Notes: generated from the letters alone by a model not told the origin. 64,000 bases of DNA from Solirubrobacter pauli (GCF_003633755.1 NZ_RBIL01000001.1:3333426-3397425); one strand, 5' to 3'. Shown: positions 31,826-40,722, numbered from the stretch's first letter. Numbers and translations are program-made.

Positions 31826-32961
31826 GGTCGGACGTCGGCCGGCAGGACCGTGATCGGGAAGTCCTTCTTGGCCTGCATCCCGGACGTGTCCGTGACGGTC
31901 AGCTGCACGCTGTACTCACCCGGCGTGGCGAACGTGCGCTGCGGCGTCTTGCCGTACGAGGTGGTCCCGTTGGAGAACTTCCACTCGTAGGTGGCGATGT
32001 CGCAGTGCCCGAGCGCGCCGACCGTGAACGTGATCGGCGTGCCCGCCTTGCCCTGGAAGTAGTAATAGGGCGTGATGATCGGCGCCCAGTTGTTGGCCAG
32101 GATGTCGCCGAGCTGCGTGGTGTGGCCGGTGCCGACCAGGTCGAACGACGGGTTGGTCTTCACGGCCGCGCCGAAGGGCGCGTCGACCAGCGCGGGGGAC
32201 TCGGCGATCCCGAGCACCGGGTCCATCAGGCCGACCTGGATCGCCGGCTGCTGCGTCACCGCCACCTTCGGCGTGTAGTGCAGCGCGTGCAGGCGGTAGG
32301 AGGCCGCCGCGCCGACCGGCGCGCACGGCACGTCGATCTTCTCGTAGCCGAACGTGGGCGCCAGGGACAGGCCGGACGCGGCCGACGACGGCGTGCCCGC
32401 GACCGAGAACGTGCGGTTGGTGACGACACCCTCGGGCGTGATCGAGAACTTCGCCTTCAGCACCACCTTCACGTAGGGGCTGGCCGGGATGCCCGGCGTC
32501 TTGACGAGCGTGAGCGCGGGCGACTGCGCGGTGCACTCGTACGCGCCGCCGACGAGCTTCGGCATGCAGAACGCCTCGTCGGAGACGTTCTTGGTCGCGA
32601 ACGCGCCGCCCGCGAGGTCGCCGACGTCGACGCGGCCGCTGACCTTCCACGAGACGGTCAGCTCGCCCGACTGCAGCGGCGAGTTGCGCGCGACGGTCAG
32701 CGTCTCGCCCTGGCGGACGTTCGTGCTGTCCCAGCCGACGACCGTGGAGAGCTCGCCCTTCCAGCTCGCCTTGGCGGCCACGTCGACGTCGAACTCGGCG
32801 ATCTTGAAGGCGTCGTGCCCACCGATGTGGTAGCTGCCGATGCTCTCGGTCTCCGACTGCAACGTGTGGGTGTACATCTCGGCCTTGGAGGCGGCCGAAG
32901 CCATGCCGGGCACAGCGAGCGAGGCCGCCGCGGCGAGGCCCAGCGCGAGGAGCGTCTTCAT
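31822..32961 (-). CDS. Secreted PKD-domain protein
   Basis: A 379-residue exported protein. A Sec signal peptide (MKTLLALGLAAAASLAVPGMASA) is followed by about 250 residues of unrecognised beta-rich sequence. A C-terminal PKD-type Ig domain (residues about 285-375) is recognisable by GTPITFTVGALGHCDIATYEWKF-like strands and ATPGEYSVQLTVTDTSG. Cysteines at CMPK, YECTA, VPCAP and GHCD could form disulfides. PKD domains usually mediate binding on the cell surface; the ligand is unknown. ATG 32961 follows GGAAGGACC-type sequence in its leader. Confidence 0.82.
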   Translation of the reverse strand: MKTLLALGLAAAASLAVPGMASAASKAEMYTHTLQSETESIGSYHIGGHDAFKIAEFDVDVAAKASWKGELSTVVGWDSTNVRQGETLTVARNSPLQSGELTVSWKVSGRVDVGDLAGGAFATKNVSDEAFCMPKLVGGAYECTAQSPALTLVKTPGIPASPYVKVVLKAKFSITPEGVVTNRTFSVAGTPSSAASGLSLAPTFGYEKIDVPCAPVGAAASYRLHALHYTPKVAVTQQPAIQVGLMDPVLGIAESPALVDAPFGAAVKTNPSFDLVGTGHTTQLGDILANNWAPIITPYYYFQGKAGTPITFTVGALGHCDIATYEWKFSNGTTSYGKTPQRTFATPGEYSVQLTVTDTSGMQAKKDFPITVLPADVRP

Positions 32962-33013
32962 TGGGGTCCTTCCCTTGGGGAGTTCGATTGCGGGGCGGAG
33001 CCTCCAAGGGAGC

Positions 33014-33034
33014 TGGGTGAGCGCACATCACCCA
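33014..33034. repeat. TGGGTGA inverted repeat between the LuxR and PKD genes
   Basis: TGGGTGA (33014-33020) and TCACCCA (33028-33034) are perfect complements with a 7-base loop. A further TCACCCAG lies at about 33045. The hairpin is between the leftward PKD-protein start (32961) and the LuxR gene stop (33059). It may terminate the regulator transcript or act in the PKD promoter; the sequence does not decide. Confidence 0.4.
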
Positions 33035-33058
33035 CCCCACCGAATCACCCAGGGCGAT

Positions 33059-35290
33059 CTACAGCAGGCCCAGCTCGCGCCCGCGCGCGACGGCGTCGGC
33101 GCGGCTCGACACGCCGAGCTTGCGGAAGACGGTCTTCGTGTGCGTCTTGACGGTGTTGAAGGAGACGAACAGCTCCGCGCCGATCTCGCGCTGGGAGAGG
33201 TCGCCGGCGAGCAGCCGCAGCACGTCCAGCTCGCGCTCGCTGAGGTCTCCGTCGACCCGTTCGCGCGTGACCGGCGCGGCGAGCTGGAGCGTGCGCTCGA
33301 GCGCCGCCAGCCGCTCGCTCAGCGCGCCGGGGTCGGGCGCCGTCGCCAGGACCGTGCGGGCGTCGCGGGCCAGCGCGCGGGCGCCCGCCGTGTCGCGCCG
33401 GCGGCGCCGGCACGCCGCGTGGGTCAGCAGCGCGTGCGCGTGGTCCAGCGGCCAGCGGGCCCGCGCCGCGAGCACCGCCGCACGCGCGTAGGACGCCTCG
33501 GCCGCGTCGAGGTCGCCGCGCGCCTCGGCCAGCATCCCCGCGCCCGTGTGCGTGAGCGAGGCCGTCGGCGACTCCACGAACCCGCTGTCCTCGATGAGCC
33601 GCTCGGCGTCGGCGATCAGCACGGCCGCGGCCTCCGTCTCGCCCGCCTCCAGCCGCACCACGGCCAACGTGCCGAGCGTCGTCAGGCGCATCTGCGGCGC
33701 CGGGGCGTGCTCGAGCATCCGCCGCGTCGGCTCGAGCACCTCGGCCGCGCCCGTCCCGTCACCGGCGAAGGCGCGGGCCGCGCCCAGCAGCATGCCCGCG
33801 AGCGCCTTCGCGGCCGGCGCCTCCTCGTCGACGGCCGAGCCGGCGAGCGCGGCCGTCCGGCCGACGTCGCCGCGCATGTAGGCGAGCGACGCGCGCGTGA
33901 GCGCGACCTTGCCCTCGAGCGTGCCGAACGCGTCCGGCGCGACGCCGCGCAGGGGGTGGCGCTCGGCGGCGTCGAGCACCGGCTCGGCCGCGTCGAAGCG
34001 CCCCGACAGCATCAGCGTCCACGCCCGCGCGACGCACAGCCGCGCGTCGGCCTGCACCACCGCCTCGCCGAGCCCGTCGAGCCAGCGCTCGACCGTGCGC
34101 GGCCCGCCCTGCAGGAACGGGTGCCAGTGGGCGGCGATCATGTCGCTCGCGGTCTCGACCTCGCCGGCGGCGATCGCGTGCACGATCGCGTCGTCCACGT
34201 CTCCCGCACGCCAGTGCCAGGCCGAGGCGCGTGCGTGCAGGTCACGCACCGCGTCGCCCTCGCGGCGGCCGAGCTCGGAGCGCAGCAGGTCCCGCAGCAG
34301 GTGGTGGTAGCGGTACCAGTGCCCGCGCTCGTCGAGCGCGACCACGAACAGGTTCGAGCGGTAGGCCTCGTCGAGCAGCGCGCCCGCGTCGGGGTCGCCG
34401 ACGACCGCCTCGCACAGCGGCGCGCACATGCGCTCGAGCACGGAGGTCCGCAGCAGGAACTCGCGCAGGCGCTCGGGCACCGCGTCGATCACCTCGCCGA
34501 GGAAGTCGCCGATCTGGCGGTCGTCGCCGGACAGCTCGCGCACGTACGCGCCGCGGTCGGCTCGCGTGCGCAGCGAGAGCGCGGCGAGCTGCAACCCGGC
34601 CGGCCAGCCCTCCGTGCGCTCCTGCAGCCGCGCGACGTCCTCGTCGTCCAGCCCGAGCGCGAGCGAGCCGTTGAGCAGCGTGGCCGCCTCGGCGCCATCG
34701 AAGCGCAGGTCGTCGGCGCGGATCTCCACGAGCTGTCCGGCGGCACGCAGCTTGGGCAGCGAGAGCGGCGGCTCGGTGCGGCTGGCGACCGCGAGCTGCA
34801 ACGTCCGCGGCGCGTGCTGGACGAGGTACGCGAGCGACGCGTGCACGAGCTCGTCGCGGATCGCGTGGTAGTCGTCGAGGACGAGCACGACCGGCGCCTC
34901 CAGCTCGGCCAGCTCGTTGATCAGCCGCGGCAGCACGACGTCGATCAGCGCCGGCCCGGCGTTCGGCAGCGCCGCGAGCGTCCCGCCGCCGAAGCCCGGC
35001 GCGACCGTCCGCAGCGCGCCGATCACGTAGCTCCAGAACCGCACCGGGTCATCGTCGGTCGGGTCGAGCGAGACCCACGCGAACGGCCGGTGCTTGCGCT
35101 CCGCGATCCGCCACTGCGACAGCAGCGTCGTCTTCCCCCAGCCGGCCGGCGCGCACACGAGCGCGAGCCGGCCCTTGACGCCGCCGGCCAGCCGCACGAC
35201 GAGGACGTCACGCGGCACGTGCCCGCGCTCGAGGTCGGGCGCGTGCAGCTTGGTCGCGACGAGGACGGGCTCGGGCAGGGTGCCTGACAC
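33059..35290 (-). CDS. MalT-like LuxR-family regulator (STAND ATPase)
   Basis: A 743-residue ATP-dependent activator of the MalT/LAL group. VCAPAGWGKTTLLSQW is the Walker A loop and VVLVLDDYHAI the Walker B. Tetratricopeptide-like helices fill residues about 380-650. A C-terminal LuxR helix-turn-helix (LSERELDVLRLLAGDLSQRE, then FVSFNTVKTHTKTVFRKLGV) binds DNA. STAND regulators switch on by nucleotide-driven oligomerisation after ligand binding; the inducer is unknown. GTG 35290 is chosen because a TAGGAT element ends 7 bases upstream and the earlier in-frame starts overlap the divergent sigma-factor gene. Confidence 0.9.
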   Translation of the reverse strand: MSGTLPEPVLVATKLHAPDLERGHVPRDVLVVRLAGGVKGRLALVCAPAGWGKTTLLSQWRIAERKHRPFAWVSLDPTDDDPVRFWSYVIGALRTVAPGFGGGTLAALPNAGPALIDVVLPRLINELAELEAPVVLVLDDYHAIRDELVHASLAYLVQHAPRTLQLAVASRTEPPLSLPKLRAAGQLVEIRADDLRFDGAEAATLLNGSLALGLDDEDVARLQERTEGWPAGLQLAALSLRTRADRGAYVRELSGDDRQIGDFLGEVIDAVPERLREFLLRTSVLERMCAPLCEAVVGDPDAGALLDEAYRSNLFVVALDERGHWYRYHHLLRDLLRSELGRREGDAVRDLHARASAWHWRAGDVDDAIVHAIAAGEVETASDMIAAHWHPFLQGGPRTVERWLDGLGEAVVQADARLCVARAWTLMLSGRFDAAEPVLDAAERHPLRGVAPDAFGTLEGKVALTRASLAYMRGDVGRTAALAGSAVDEEAPAAKALAGMLLGAARAFAGDGTGAAEVLEPTRRMLEHAPAPQMRLTTLGTLAVVRLEAGETEAAAVLIADAERLIEDSGFVESPTASLTHTGAGMLAEARGDLDAAEASYARAAVLAARARWPLDHAHALLTHAACRRRRRDTAGARALARDARTVLATAPDPGALSERLAALERTLQLAAPVTRERVDGDLSERELDVLRLLAGDLSQREIGAELFVSFNTVKTHTKTVFRKLGVSSRADAVARGRELGLL

Positions 35291-35294
35291 GCAG

Positions 35295-35336
35295 GCGATC
35301 CTAAACGGGTTCAGTTGCGCGCGATCGTAGGATCGC
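35295..35336. promoter_or_regulatory. Symmetric divergent promoter pair
   Basis: GCGATCCTA (35295-35303) and TAGGATCGC (35328-35336) form a perfect 9-bp inverted repeat. Each arm contains TAGGAT, readable as a -10 element pointing outward: on the minus strand 7 bases before GTG 35290, on the plus strand 9 bases before ATG 35343. The arrangement suggests coupled, nearly leaderless transcription of the LuxR gene and the sigma-factor gene. Confidence 0.5.
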
Positions 35337-35342
35337 TGTGGC

Positions 35343-36218
35343 ATGACGACGGTCTCGGACTCGGACATCGACGTCTTCCAGGCGGCGCGGCCACGGCTGT
35401 TCGGGATCGCCTACCGGATGCTCGGCAGCCGCCAGGAGGCCGAGGAGATCGTCCAGGACGCTTGGCTGCGCTGGCAGGGCACGGACCGCGCCGCGGTGCG
35501 CGACCCCGGCGCGTTCCTGGCCACGGCCACCACGCGGCTGGCGATCAACGCCGCGCAGTCGGCGCGCGCGCGGCGCGAGACGTACATCGGGCCGTGGTTG
35601 CCCGAGCCGGTCGACACGGCCGAGGACCCGCTGCTCGGCGCGGTGCGCGGCGAGGCGCTGGAGGTCGGGGTGCTGATGCTGCTGGAGAAGCTGACGCCGA
35701 CCGAGCGGGCGACGTACGTGCTGCGCGAGGCGTTCGACTACGCGTACGGCGAGATCGCGACGGCGCTGGAGATCAGCGAGGCCAACGCGCGTCAGCTCGC
35801 CGCACGTGCGCGCGGGAAGCTCGAGGGTGGGCGGCGCACGACCGCGGACGCGGAGACCCACCGGCGGCTGCTGGAGGCGATCGTGAACGCGGCGCAGGCC
35901 GGTGACGTCGAGGCGCTCGAGCGGATGCTGGCCGAGGACGTCGTCACGTACTCCGACGGTGGTGGCGTCGTGCACGCGGCGCGCAAGCCGCTGGTGGGCC
36001 GTGAGCGGGTCATCAAGGCGCTGCTCGGGTTCGCGCGCAAGTACTGGTCGGGGGCGAGCGCGTCCACGGTCGATGCCAACGGGCAGCCGGGGATCGTCGT
36101 CGAGAGCGGGGAAGGCGAGGTCATCACCTTCGCCGCCATCACGGCGACCGGCGACGGCGTCGAGCAGCTGCTGTTCGTCGTCAACCCGGACAAGCTGAAA
36201 TTCCCTGTCACGCCCTGA
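35343..36218 (+). CDS. sigJ: ECF41-group RNA polymerase sigma factor (SigJ-like)
   Basis: A 291-residue extracytoplasmic-function sigma factor with a C-terminal SnoaL-like extension. Region 2 is RPRLFGIAYRMLGSRQEAEE, and region 4 is LTPTERATYVLREAFDYAYG with the SEANARQLAARA helix. The linker WLPEP and the C-terminal DGGG motif are diagnostic of ECF41, whose extension acts as a built-in regulator in place of an anti-sigma factor. ECF41 factors usually transcribe an adjacent oxidoreductase or epimerase gene, and the next gene (36243) fits. ATG 35343 follows a TAGGAT element closely. Confidence 0.92.
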   Translation: MTTVSDSDIDVFQAARPRLFGIAYRMLGSRQEAEEIVQDAWLRWQGTDRAAVRDPGAFLATATTRLAINAAQSARARRETYIGPWLPEPVDTAEDPLLGAVRGEALEVGVLMLLEKLTPTERATYVLREAFDYAYGEIATALEISEANARQLAARARGKLEGGRRTTADAETHRRLLEAIVNAAQAGDVEALERMLAEDVVTYSDGGGVVHAARKPLVGRERVIKALLGFARKYWSGASASTVDANGQPGIVVESGEGEVITFAAITATGDGVEQLLFVVNPDKLKFPVTP

Positions 36219-36232
36219 CGAGGTCGCCGGTC
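36206..36232 (+). promoter_or_regulatory. Candidate ECF41-type promoter
   Basis: TGTCAC (36206-36211) and CGGTC (36228-36232), separated by 16 bases, resemble the TGTCACA / CGTC consensus reported for ECF41 targets. The site straddles the sigma-factor stop codon, and the -10 block ends 10 bases before the reductase ATG. It would make the reductase gene the direct target of the neighbouring sigma factor. Confidence 0.55.
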
Positions 36233-36242
36233 TAAGCCTTCC

Positions 36243-36971
36243 ATGAAGATCGTCATCATCGGAGGCACCGGCCAGATCGGCTCCAAGCTCGTCGACCAGC
36301 TCACCGCGCAGGGCCACGAGGCCATCGCCGCGGCGCCGTCCACGGGCGTCAACACGCTCACGGGCGAAGGCCTCGCCGACGTGCTCGCCGGCACGGAGGT
36401 CGTCGTCGACGTCACCAACGCGCCGTCGTGGGAGGACCAGGCCGTCCTGGACTTCTTCACGACCTCGACGCGCAACCAGCTCGCCGCGGAGGCCGAGGCG
36501 GGCGTGCGCCACCACGTCGCGCTCTCGATCGTCGGCTCGCGCAAGATGGCCGACAGCGGCTACATGCGCGCGAAGATCGCCCAGGAGGACTTGATCATCG
36601 ACGGGCCGACCCCGTACACGATCGTCCACGCGGCGCAGTTCTTCGAGTTCGTGCCGTGGATCGCCCAGGCCTCGACGGGTGAGGACGGCAAGGTGCGCGT
36701 CTCGCCGCGGCTGTTCCAGCCGATCGCGGTCGACGACGTCGTCGACTACCTCGCGCGGGTCGCGACGGGCGAGCCGGCGGGCGCGGTCGAGATCGCCGGG
36801 CCGGACAAGCTCGGGATCGACGCGGCCGTGCGCGCCGCGGTGCCGGACGCGGACGTCGTGTCCGACCCGGCCGCCGGCTACTTCGGCGCGGACGTGGACG
36901 ACGAGTCGCTCACGGCCGGCGCAGGCGCGTGGCTCGGGAAGCGCCGCTTCGCGGACTTCGTCGCGCGCTGA
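36243..36971 (+). CDS. NAD(P)H-binding atypical SDR (NmrA/YwnB-like), ECF41 partner
   Basis: A 242-residue Rossmann protein of the atypical SDR/NmrA-like group. It has MKIVIIGGTGQIGSKLV at the N-terminus, a central VVDVTNAPSW, and HHVALSIVGSRKM; the segment YMRAKIAQEDLI carries the YxxxK-like pattern. Homologues are the standard gene partners of ECF41 sigma factors. A matching promoter lies immediately upstream. Its substrate is unknown; the ECF41 partner genes generally encode carboxymuconolactone decarboxylases, oxidoreductases or epimerases. It is a probable single-gene target of the sigma factor. Confidence 0.9.
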   Translation: MKIVIIGGTGQIGSKLVDQLTAQGHEAIAAAPSTGVNTLTGEGLADVLAGTEVVVDVTNAPSWEDQAVLDFFTTSTRNQLAAEAEAGVRHHVALSIVGSRKMADSGYMRAKIAQEDLIIDGPTPYTIVHAAQFFEFVPWIAQASTGEDGKVRVSPRLFQPIAVDDVVDYLARVATGEPAGAVEIAGPDKLGIDAAVRAAVPDADVVSDPAAGYFGADVDDESLTAGAGAWLGKRRFADFVAR

Positions 36972-36995
36972 CGCGGAGGCGTAACGTCCGCGGCC

Positions 36996-39341
36996 ATGCT
37001 CAAAACGGGGCTGGTCGTGATCGCGTTGTCGCTGCTGTTGGCCGCGCCCGCGGGCGCGGCCGACCGCTACTCGTTCGCCGGCGGCTGCTACGCCGTCGGC
37101 GGTCTCGCCGGCGCGGAGCAGGTGCGGATGCAGGCCACGGCGCTCGGCCGCTACCTGCTCTACCGGCCCGACGGCACGTACGTCACGCCCGGCGGGATCT
37201 CGGCCACGCCCGCCGACTGGGGCATGGGCGCGGACGCGCGGACGCTCGACGGCGTCCCGGTCACGATCACCCCCGCGAGCGGCTGCGCCGCGTTCCCCGA
37301 GGCGCCGCTGAACGCCACCGGCACGCCGTCCAAAGGCGCGACCGAGTTCGGCCGCGTCGGCGGCGTGGTCGACGGCCACATGCACTGGATGACGTACGAG
37401 TACTTCGGCGGGCGCTTCCACTGCGGCAAGCCGTGGGACTCGTTCGGGATCACGTACGCGCTGCCCGACTGCGCCGCGATCGAAGGGCCCGGCGGCACGG
37501 CCGCGGTCTTCCAGAACTTCCTCAACTACGGCAATCCGGCACAGGCGCACGACACGCGCGGCTACCCCTACCTGACCGAGACCAAGGCGACCAACCTCAC
37601 GCGCGAGGGCACGTACTGGCGCTGGGTGCAGCGCGCCTGGATGGCCGGCCTGCGGCTGATGGTCATGGGCGTCAATGAGAACCGCGTCCTCTGCACGCTC
37701 CAGCCGGTCAAGGTCACCGACTGCGACGAGATGGCGACCGTGCACCGCGGCCTCGACGACATCCACCGGCTGCAGGACTACGTCGACGCCCAGGCCGGCG
37801 GGCCGGGCAAGGGCTTCTTCCAGGTCGTCACCGACCCCTACGAGGCCCGGCGGGTGATCAACCGCGGGCAGATGGCGGTCGTGCTCGAGATCGAGATCTC
37901 CGAGCCGTTCGGCTGCCGCGGCTGGACGGTGCGCTCGTGCGACCGCGCGCAGATCGACCGCGAGCTCGCCGACCTCCACCGGCGTGGTGTGCGCTCGGCG
38001 CTGCTGCTGAACAAGTACGACAACCCGCTCACCGGCGTGCGCTTCGACAGCGGCGCGCAGGGCGCGCTGATCAACGTCGGCAACCTCGCGAGCGCGGGCT
38101 CCTTCTGGAGCGCGAAGACGTGCACCGGCCCGCTCGCCGACAACCCGATCGCCACCGCGGACCCGGGTCTCCTGACCGGCATCAGCGGGCTGCTGGGGAT
38201 CACGCTGCCGCCCCCGCCGCTGTATCCGAAGGCGCCCCACTGCAACACGCGCGGGCTGACCGACCTCGGCGAGCACGTGGTCACGTCGATGATGGACAAG
38301 CGGATGATCGTCAACCCCGACCACATGAGCCAGGCGGCCGTGGACGCGACGCTCACGCTGCTCGAGCGGCGCGGCTACTCGGGCGTGATCTCCCCGCACG
38401 GCTGGATGGACCCCGGCAACTGGCCGCGCCTGTGGAAGCTCGGCGGGCTCGCGTTCCCCGGGCACTCCGACGCGGCCCGGTACGTCGAGGACTGGCAGCG
38501 ATACCGACCGCGCTCGACGCCGTACGAGCTCGGCTGGGGCTTCGGTGCCGACCTCGGCGGGCTCTCCACGCAACCCGGCAAGGGCGGGCTCACGTACCCC
38601 TTCAAGTCGCTGGACGGCGCGGTCACGTTCGACCGCCAGACGACCGGGCAGCGCACGTTCGACTACGCGGCCGAGGGCGTCGCCACCTACGGGCAGTACG
38701 CGGACTGGCTGGCGGACCTCAAGCGCGTGGGCGGCGACCAGCTCGCGGACGACCTGTGGGACGGCGCCGAGGCGTACCTGCAGATGTGGGAGCGCGCCGA
38801 CGGCGTGCCCACCGGCGGGTGCGCCGCGCGCACGCAGGGGCTGACGAAGCGGCTCAAGCTCGGCGCGAGCTGGACCGGCGTGTTGCGCGGGACCGGCCAG
38901 CCGCAGCAGCGCGACCGCGCGTGGAGCTGGTGCGTGAAGGGCACGGGCAACCCGCGCGCGGCCGACGTGGCCGTGTTCGGCGACGACGGGCGCGTGGCGG
39001 TCGTCGGCTCGACCGCGCAGGGCCGCAGGTCGGCCGGCGTGGCGGTCGGGCGGCGCGTGGGCGGCAAGCCGCGGATCGTGATCGACGGGCGGCGGGCGTA
39101 CGCGGTGCGCGGCGGGCGCGTGCGGGCGGTGGCGGTGGCGACCAGGGCGTTCGCACGCGACCGCACGGCGCTGCGGGCGGCGGTGCGCGCGGTGAGCGCG
39201 GCGCGCGCGACCCAGTCGCGGCCGGCGTTCGTGGCGGGCGCGAAGGCGGCCACGGCACCCACGGGGCGGACGCTCGCGGGGAGCGGAAATCCGGTGGATG
39301 ACGCCGCGCTGACACTGCTCTGCAAGCTCGTCGGCGCGTAG
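36996..39341 (+). CDS. Secreted M19-like membrane-dipeptidase/amidohydrolase superfamily protein
   Basis: A 781-residue exported protein. The signal peptide is MLKTGLVVIALSLLLAAPAGA. VDGHMHWM gives the HxH metal motif of the amidohydrolase superfamily; VVLEIEISEPFGC, LLLNKYDNPLTG and MIVNPDHMSQAAVD provide later barrel strands, and VISPHGWM a further His. Overall this matches the large M19-like group common in actinobacteria and myxobacteria. Many Cys residues suggest disulfides. The C-terminal roughly 120 residues are Arg/Ala-rich low-complexity sequence (GRRVGGKPRIVIDGRR). TAACGT lies 8 bases before ATG 36996, another near-leaderless start. The substrate is unknown. Confidence 0.8.
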   Translation: MLKTGLVVIALSLLLAAPAGAADRYSFAGGCYAVGGLAGAEQVRMQATALGRYLLYRPDGTYVTPGGISATPADWGMGADARTLDGVPVTITPASGCAAFPEAPLNATGTPSKGATEFGRVGGVVDGHMHWMTYEYFGGRFHCGKPWDSFGITYALPDCAAIEGPGGTAAVFQNFLNYGNPAQAHDTRGYPYLTETKATNLTREGTYWRWVQRAWMAGLRLMVMGVNENRVLCTLQPVKVTDCDEMATVHRGLDDIHRLQDYVDAQAGGPGKGFFQVVTDPYEARRVINRGQMAVVLEIEISEPFGCRGWTVRSCDRAQIDRELADLHRRGVRSALLLNKYDNPLTGVRFDSGAQGALINVGNLASAGSFWSAKTCTGPLADNPIATADPGLLTGISGLLGITLPPPPLYPKAPHCNTRGLTDLGEHVVTSMMDKRMIVNPDHMSQAAVDATLTLLERRGYSGVISPHGWMDPGNWPRLWKLGGLAFPGHSDAARYVEDWQRYRPRSTPYELGWGFGADLGGLSTQPGKGGLTYPFKSLDGAVTFDRQTTGQRTFDYAAEGVATYGQYADWLADLKRVGGDQLADDLWDGAEAYLQMWERADGVPTGGCAARTQGLTKRLKLGASWTGVLRGTGQPQQRDRAWSWCVKGTGNPRAADVAVFGDDGRVAVVGSTAQGRRSAGVAVGRRVGGKPRIVIDGRRAYAVRGGRVRAVAVATRAFARDRTALRAAVRAVSAARATQSRPAFVAGAKAATAPTGRTLAGSGNPVDDAALTLLCKLVGA

Positions 39342-39342
39342 C

Positions 39343-39358
39343 TATATTCGCCGCCGTG
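39343..39358 (+). promoter_or_regulatory. Candidate -10 element of leaderless def gene
   Basis: TATATT (39343-39348) directly follows the stop of the preceding gene and lies 7 bases before GTG 39356. That spacing implies a transcript starting at the GTG. It is one of the best -10 matches in the window. Confidence 0.55.
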
Positions 39359-39925
39359 TCCGAGTCCAAAGAGCGTGCGTTCGCACTCATCCGCCAGTGG
39401 GGCGACCCCGTGCTGCGCGAGCGCGCGCGCCCGGTCGAGGCGTTCGACGCGGCCTTCGCCCAGCACGTCGCGGAGCTGGAGGAGATCATGCGCGCCGCGG
39501 ACGGCGCCGGGCTCGCCGCGCCCCAGGTCGGGTCCCTGCGGCGCGTGTTCGTCTACCGCCTGCCCGACGACGCCGAGGACGCGCCCGCCCGCGTGGTCGT
39601 GAACCCGACGATCGTGTCCAACGGCGACGAGCGCGAGTCCGTGCTCGAGGGATGCCTGTCGCTCGGCAAGGCGCAGGTGCACGTCTCGGTCGAGCGGCCC
39701 GTGGAGATCGTCCTGGAAGGCCAGGACGCGCACGGCGAGCCGCTCCGGCTCGAGGTCTCCGGCCTGCACGCACGGATCCTCCAGCACGAGACCGACCACC
39801 TGGACGGCGTGCTGATGCTCGACCGCACGCTGCCCGAGCACAAGCGCGCCGCGATCCGCGCGCTGAACGCGGGGGAGGCCTGGCGTCCCCCGCGCCCCGA
39901 CGACGAAGACGAAGTCGACGCTTAG
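39356..39925 (+). CDS. def: Peptide deformylase
   Basis: A 189-residue metal-dependent deformylase that removes formyl from nascent N-terminal methionine. All three motifs are intact: GAGLAAPQVG, EGCLS with metal-ligand C100, and QHETDHLDG (H144, E145, H148). The acidic C-terminal tail (DDEDEVDA) is typical of actinobacterial type I enzymes. GTG 39356 is set by the -10 spacing and the domain start. It is not in the usual fmt/priA context, so it may be a second, accessory deformylase. It converges on the UlaG-like gene, sharing TTAG as overlapping stops. Confidence 0.95.
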   Translation: MSESKERAFALIRQWGDPVLRERARPVEAFDAAFAQHVAELEEIMRAADGAGLAAPQVGSLRRVFVYRLPDDAEDAPARVVVNPTIVSNGDERESVLEGCLSLGKAQVHVSVERPVEIVLEGQDAHGEPLRLEVSGLHARILQHETDHLDGVLMLDRTLPEHKRAAIRALNAGEAWRPPRPDDEDEVDA

Positions 39926-40692
39926 AGGACGATCGGCTCGCCGATCGGCGCCCAGCGGAAGCGCTGCAGCGTGTCGGCCGGTGCCTGCGCGACGGCCTGC
40001 TCCACGCCCAGCTTGCCGTCGCGGAAGTGCTTCCAGCCCTCGTAGTGGATCGGCACCGCGACCCGCGGCTCGAGCAGCTTCGTCAGCTCGACCGCGTCGT
40101 GGCCGGTCATCGTGTAGCGCGCTGGGCCGGTGACCGGGAACTGCACGCCGCCGACGTGCAGGACCGCGATGTCCACGTCCAGCCGCTGGGCGACCGACTT
40201 GACGCCGTCGTAGAGGACGGTGTCGCCGCTGAACCACAGGATGCCCTCGCCCCAGTCGAGCGCGAAGCCGATCACGTCGCCGACGATCGGGTGGCTGAGC
40301 GGCGGGCCGTGGCGGCAGGGCGTGGCGGTGACCTTGATCGTCGGCGAGCCGGGCTTGGCCAGCTCGGTCGTCTGCCAGTCGGTGAGCCCGCGCGTGGCGC
40401 CGCCGAGCCGCCGCGCGCCCGACGCGGTGGTGATCACGGTCCCGGCCTGCGGCAGGAACGCGCGTCCGGCGGCGTCGAGGTTGTCCTCGTGGTGGTCGTG
40501 CGTGAGCAGGACCGCGTCGATCGGGCCGAGGTCGGCCGGGGCGATCGCCGGGCCGGTCGTCTTCGTCGAGCCGGTGCCCCAGCCGAACTTGTACGTTCCG
40601 CCGGCGGGATCGAACGTCGGGTCGGTGAGGATCCGCCAGCCGGCGACTTCGACCAGGGCGGTCGGTCCGCCGATGTGCGTGAACGTGACCAC
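39922..40692 (-). CDS. UlaG-like metallo-beta-lactamase fold hydrolase
   Basis: A 256-residue metal-dependent hydrolase of the UlaG/YfaD type. It starts at GTG 40692 with MVTFTHIGGPTALVEVAGWR, has the metal motif LLTHDHHEDN (HxHxDN variant of HxHxDH), CRHGPP, WFSGDTVLYD (bridging Asp) and PIHYEGW (late His). This branch includes lactonases such as UlaG and phosphodiesterases; the substrate is not predictable. It is divergent from the PASTA/propeller gene across an 86-base gap containing a near-palindrome at 40703-40722. Confidence 0.9.
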   Translation of the reverse strand: MVTFTHIGGPTALVEVAGWRILTDPTFDPAGGTYKFGWGTGSTKTTGPAIAPADLGPIDAVLLTHDHHEDNLDAAGRAFLPQAGTVITTASGARRLGGATRGLTDWQTTELAKPGSPTIKVTATPCRHGPPLSHPIVGDVIGFALDWGEGILWFSGDTVLYDGVKSVAQRLDVDIAVLHVGGVQFPVTGPARYTMTGHDAVELTKLLEPRVAVPIHYEGWKHFRDGKLGVEQAVAQAPADTLQRFRWAPIGEPIVL

Positions 40693-40702
40693 GCGCGGAA
40701 GA

Positions 40703-40722
40703 TAAAGGTGCCAGGCACTTTA
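40703..40722. repeat. Near-palindrome centred on CCAGG
   Basis: TAAAGGTGCC at 40703-40712 is followed by AGGCACTTTA (40713-40722). It forms a stem with one unpaired G, AT-rich ends and a GC core. Its design resembles the perfect palindrome at 50703-50727, which has a CCTGG centre and TTAAAC/GTTTAA ends. It lies in a divergent gap, so a terminator role is less likely here than regulation or a dispersed short repeat. Confidence 0.45.

Noticed and set aside
35301-38573. Long minus-strand open frame opposite the sigma factor and M19-like gene
   Set aside because: The plus-strand genes here have clear family motifs and signal peptide; the minus-strand translation is low complexity.
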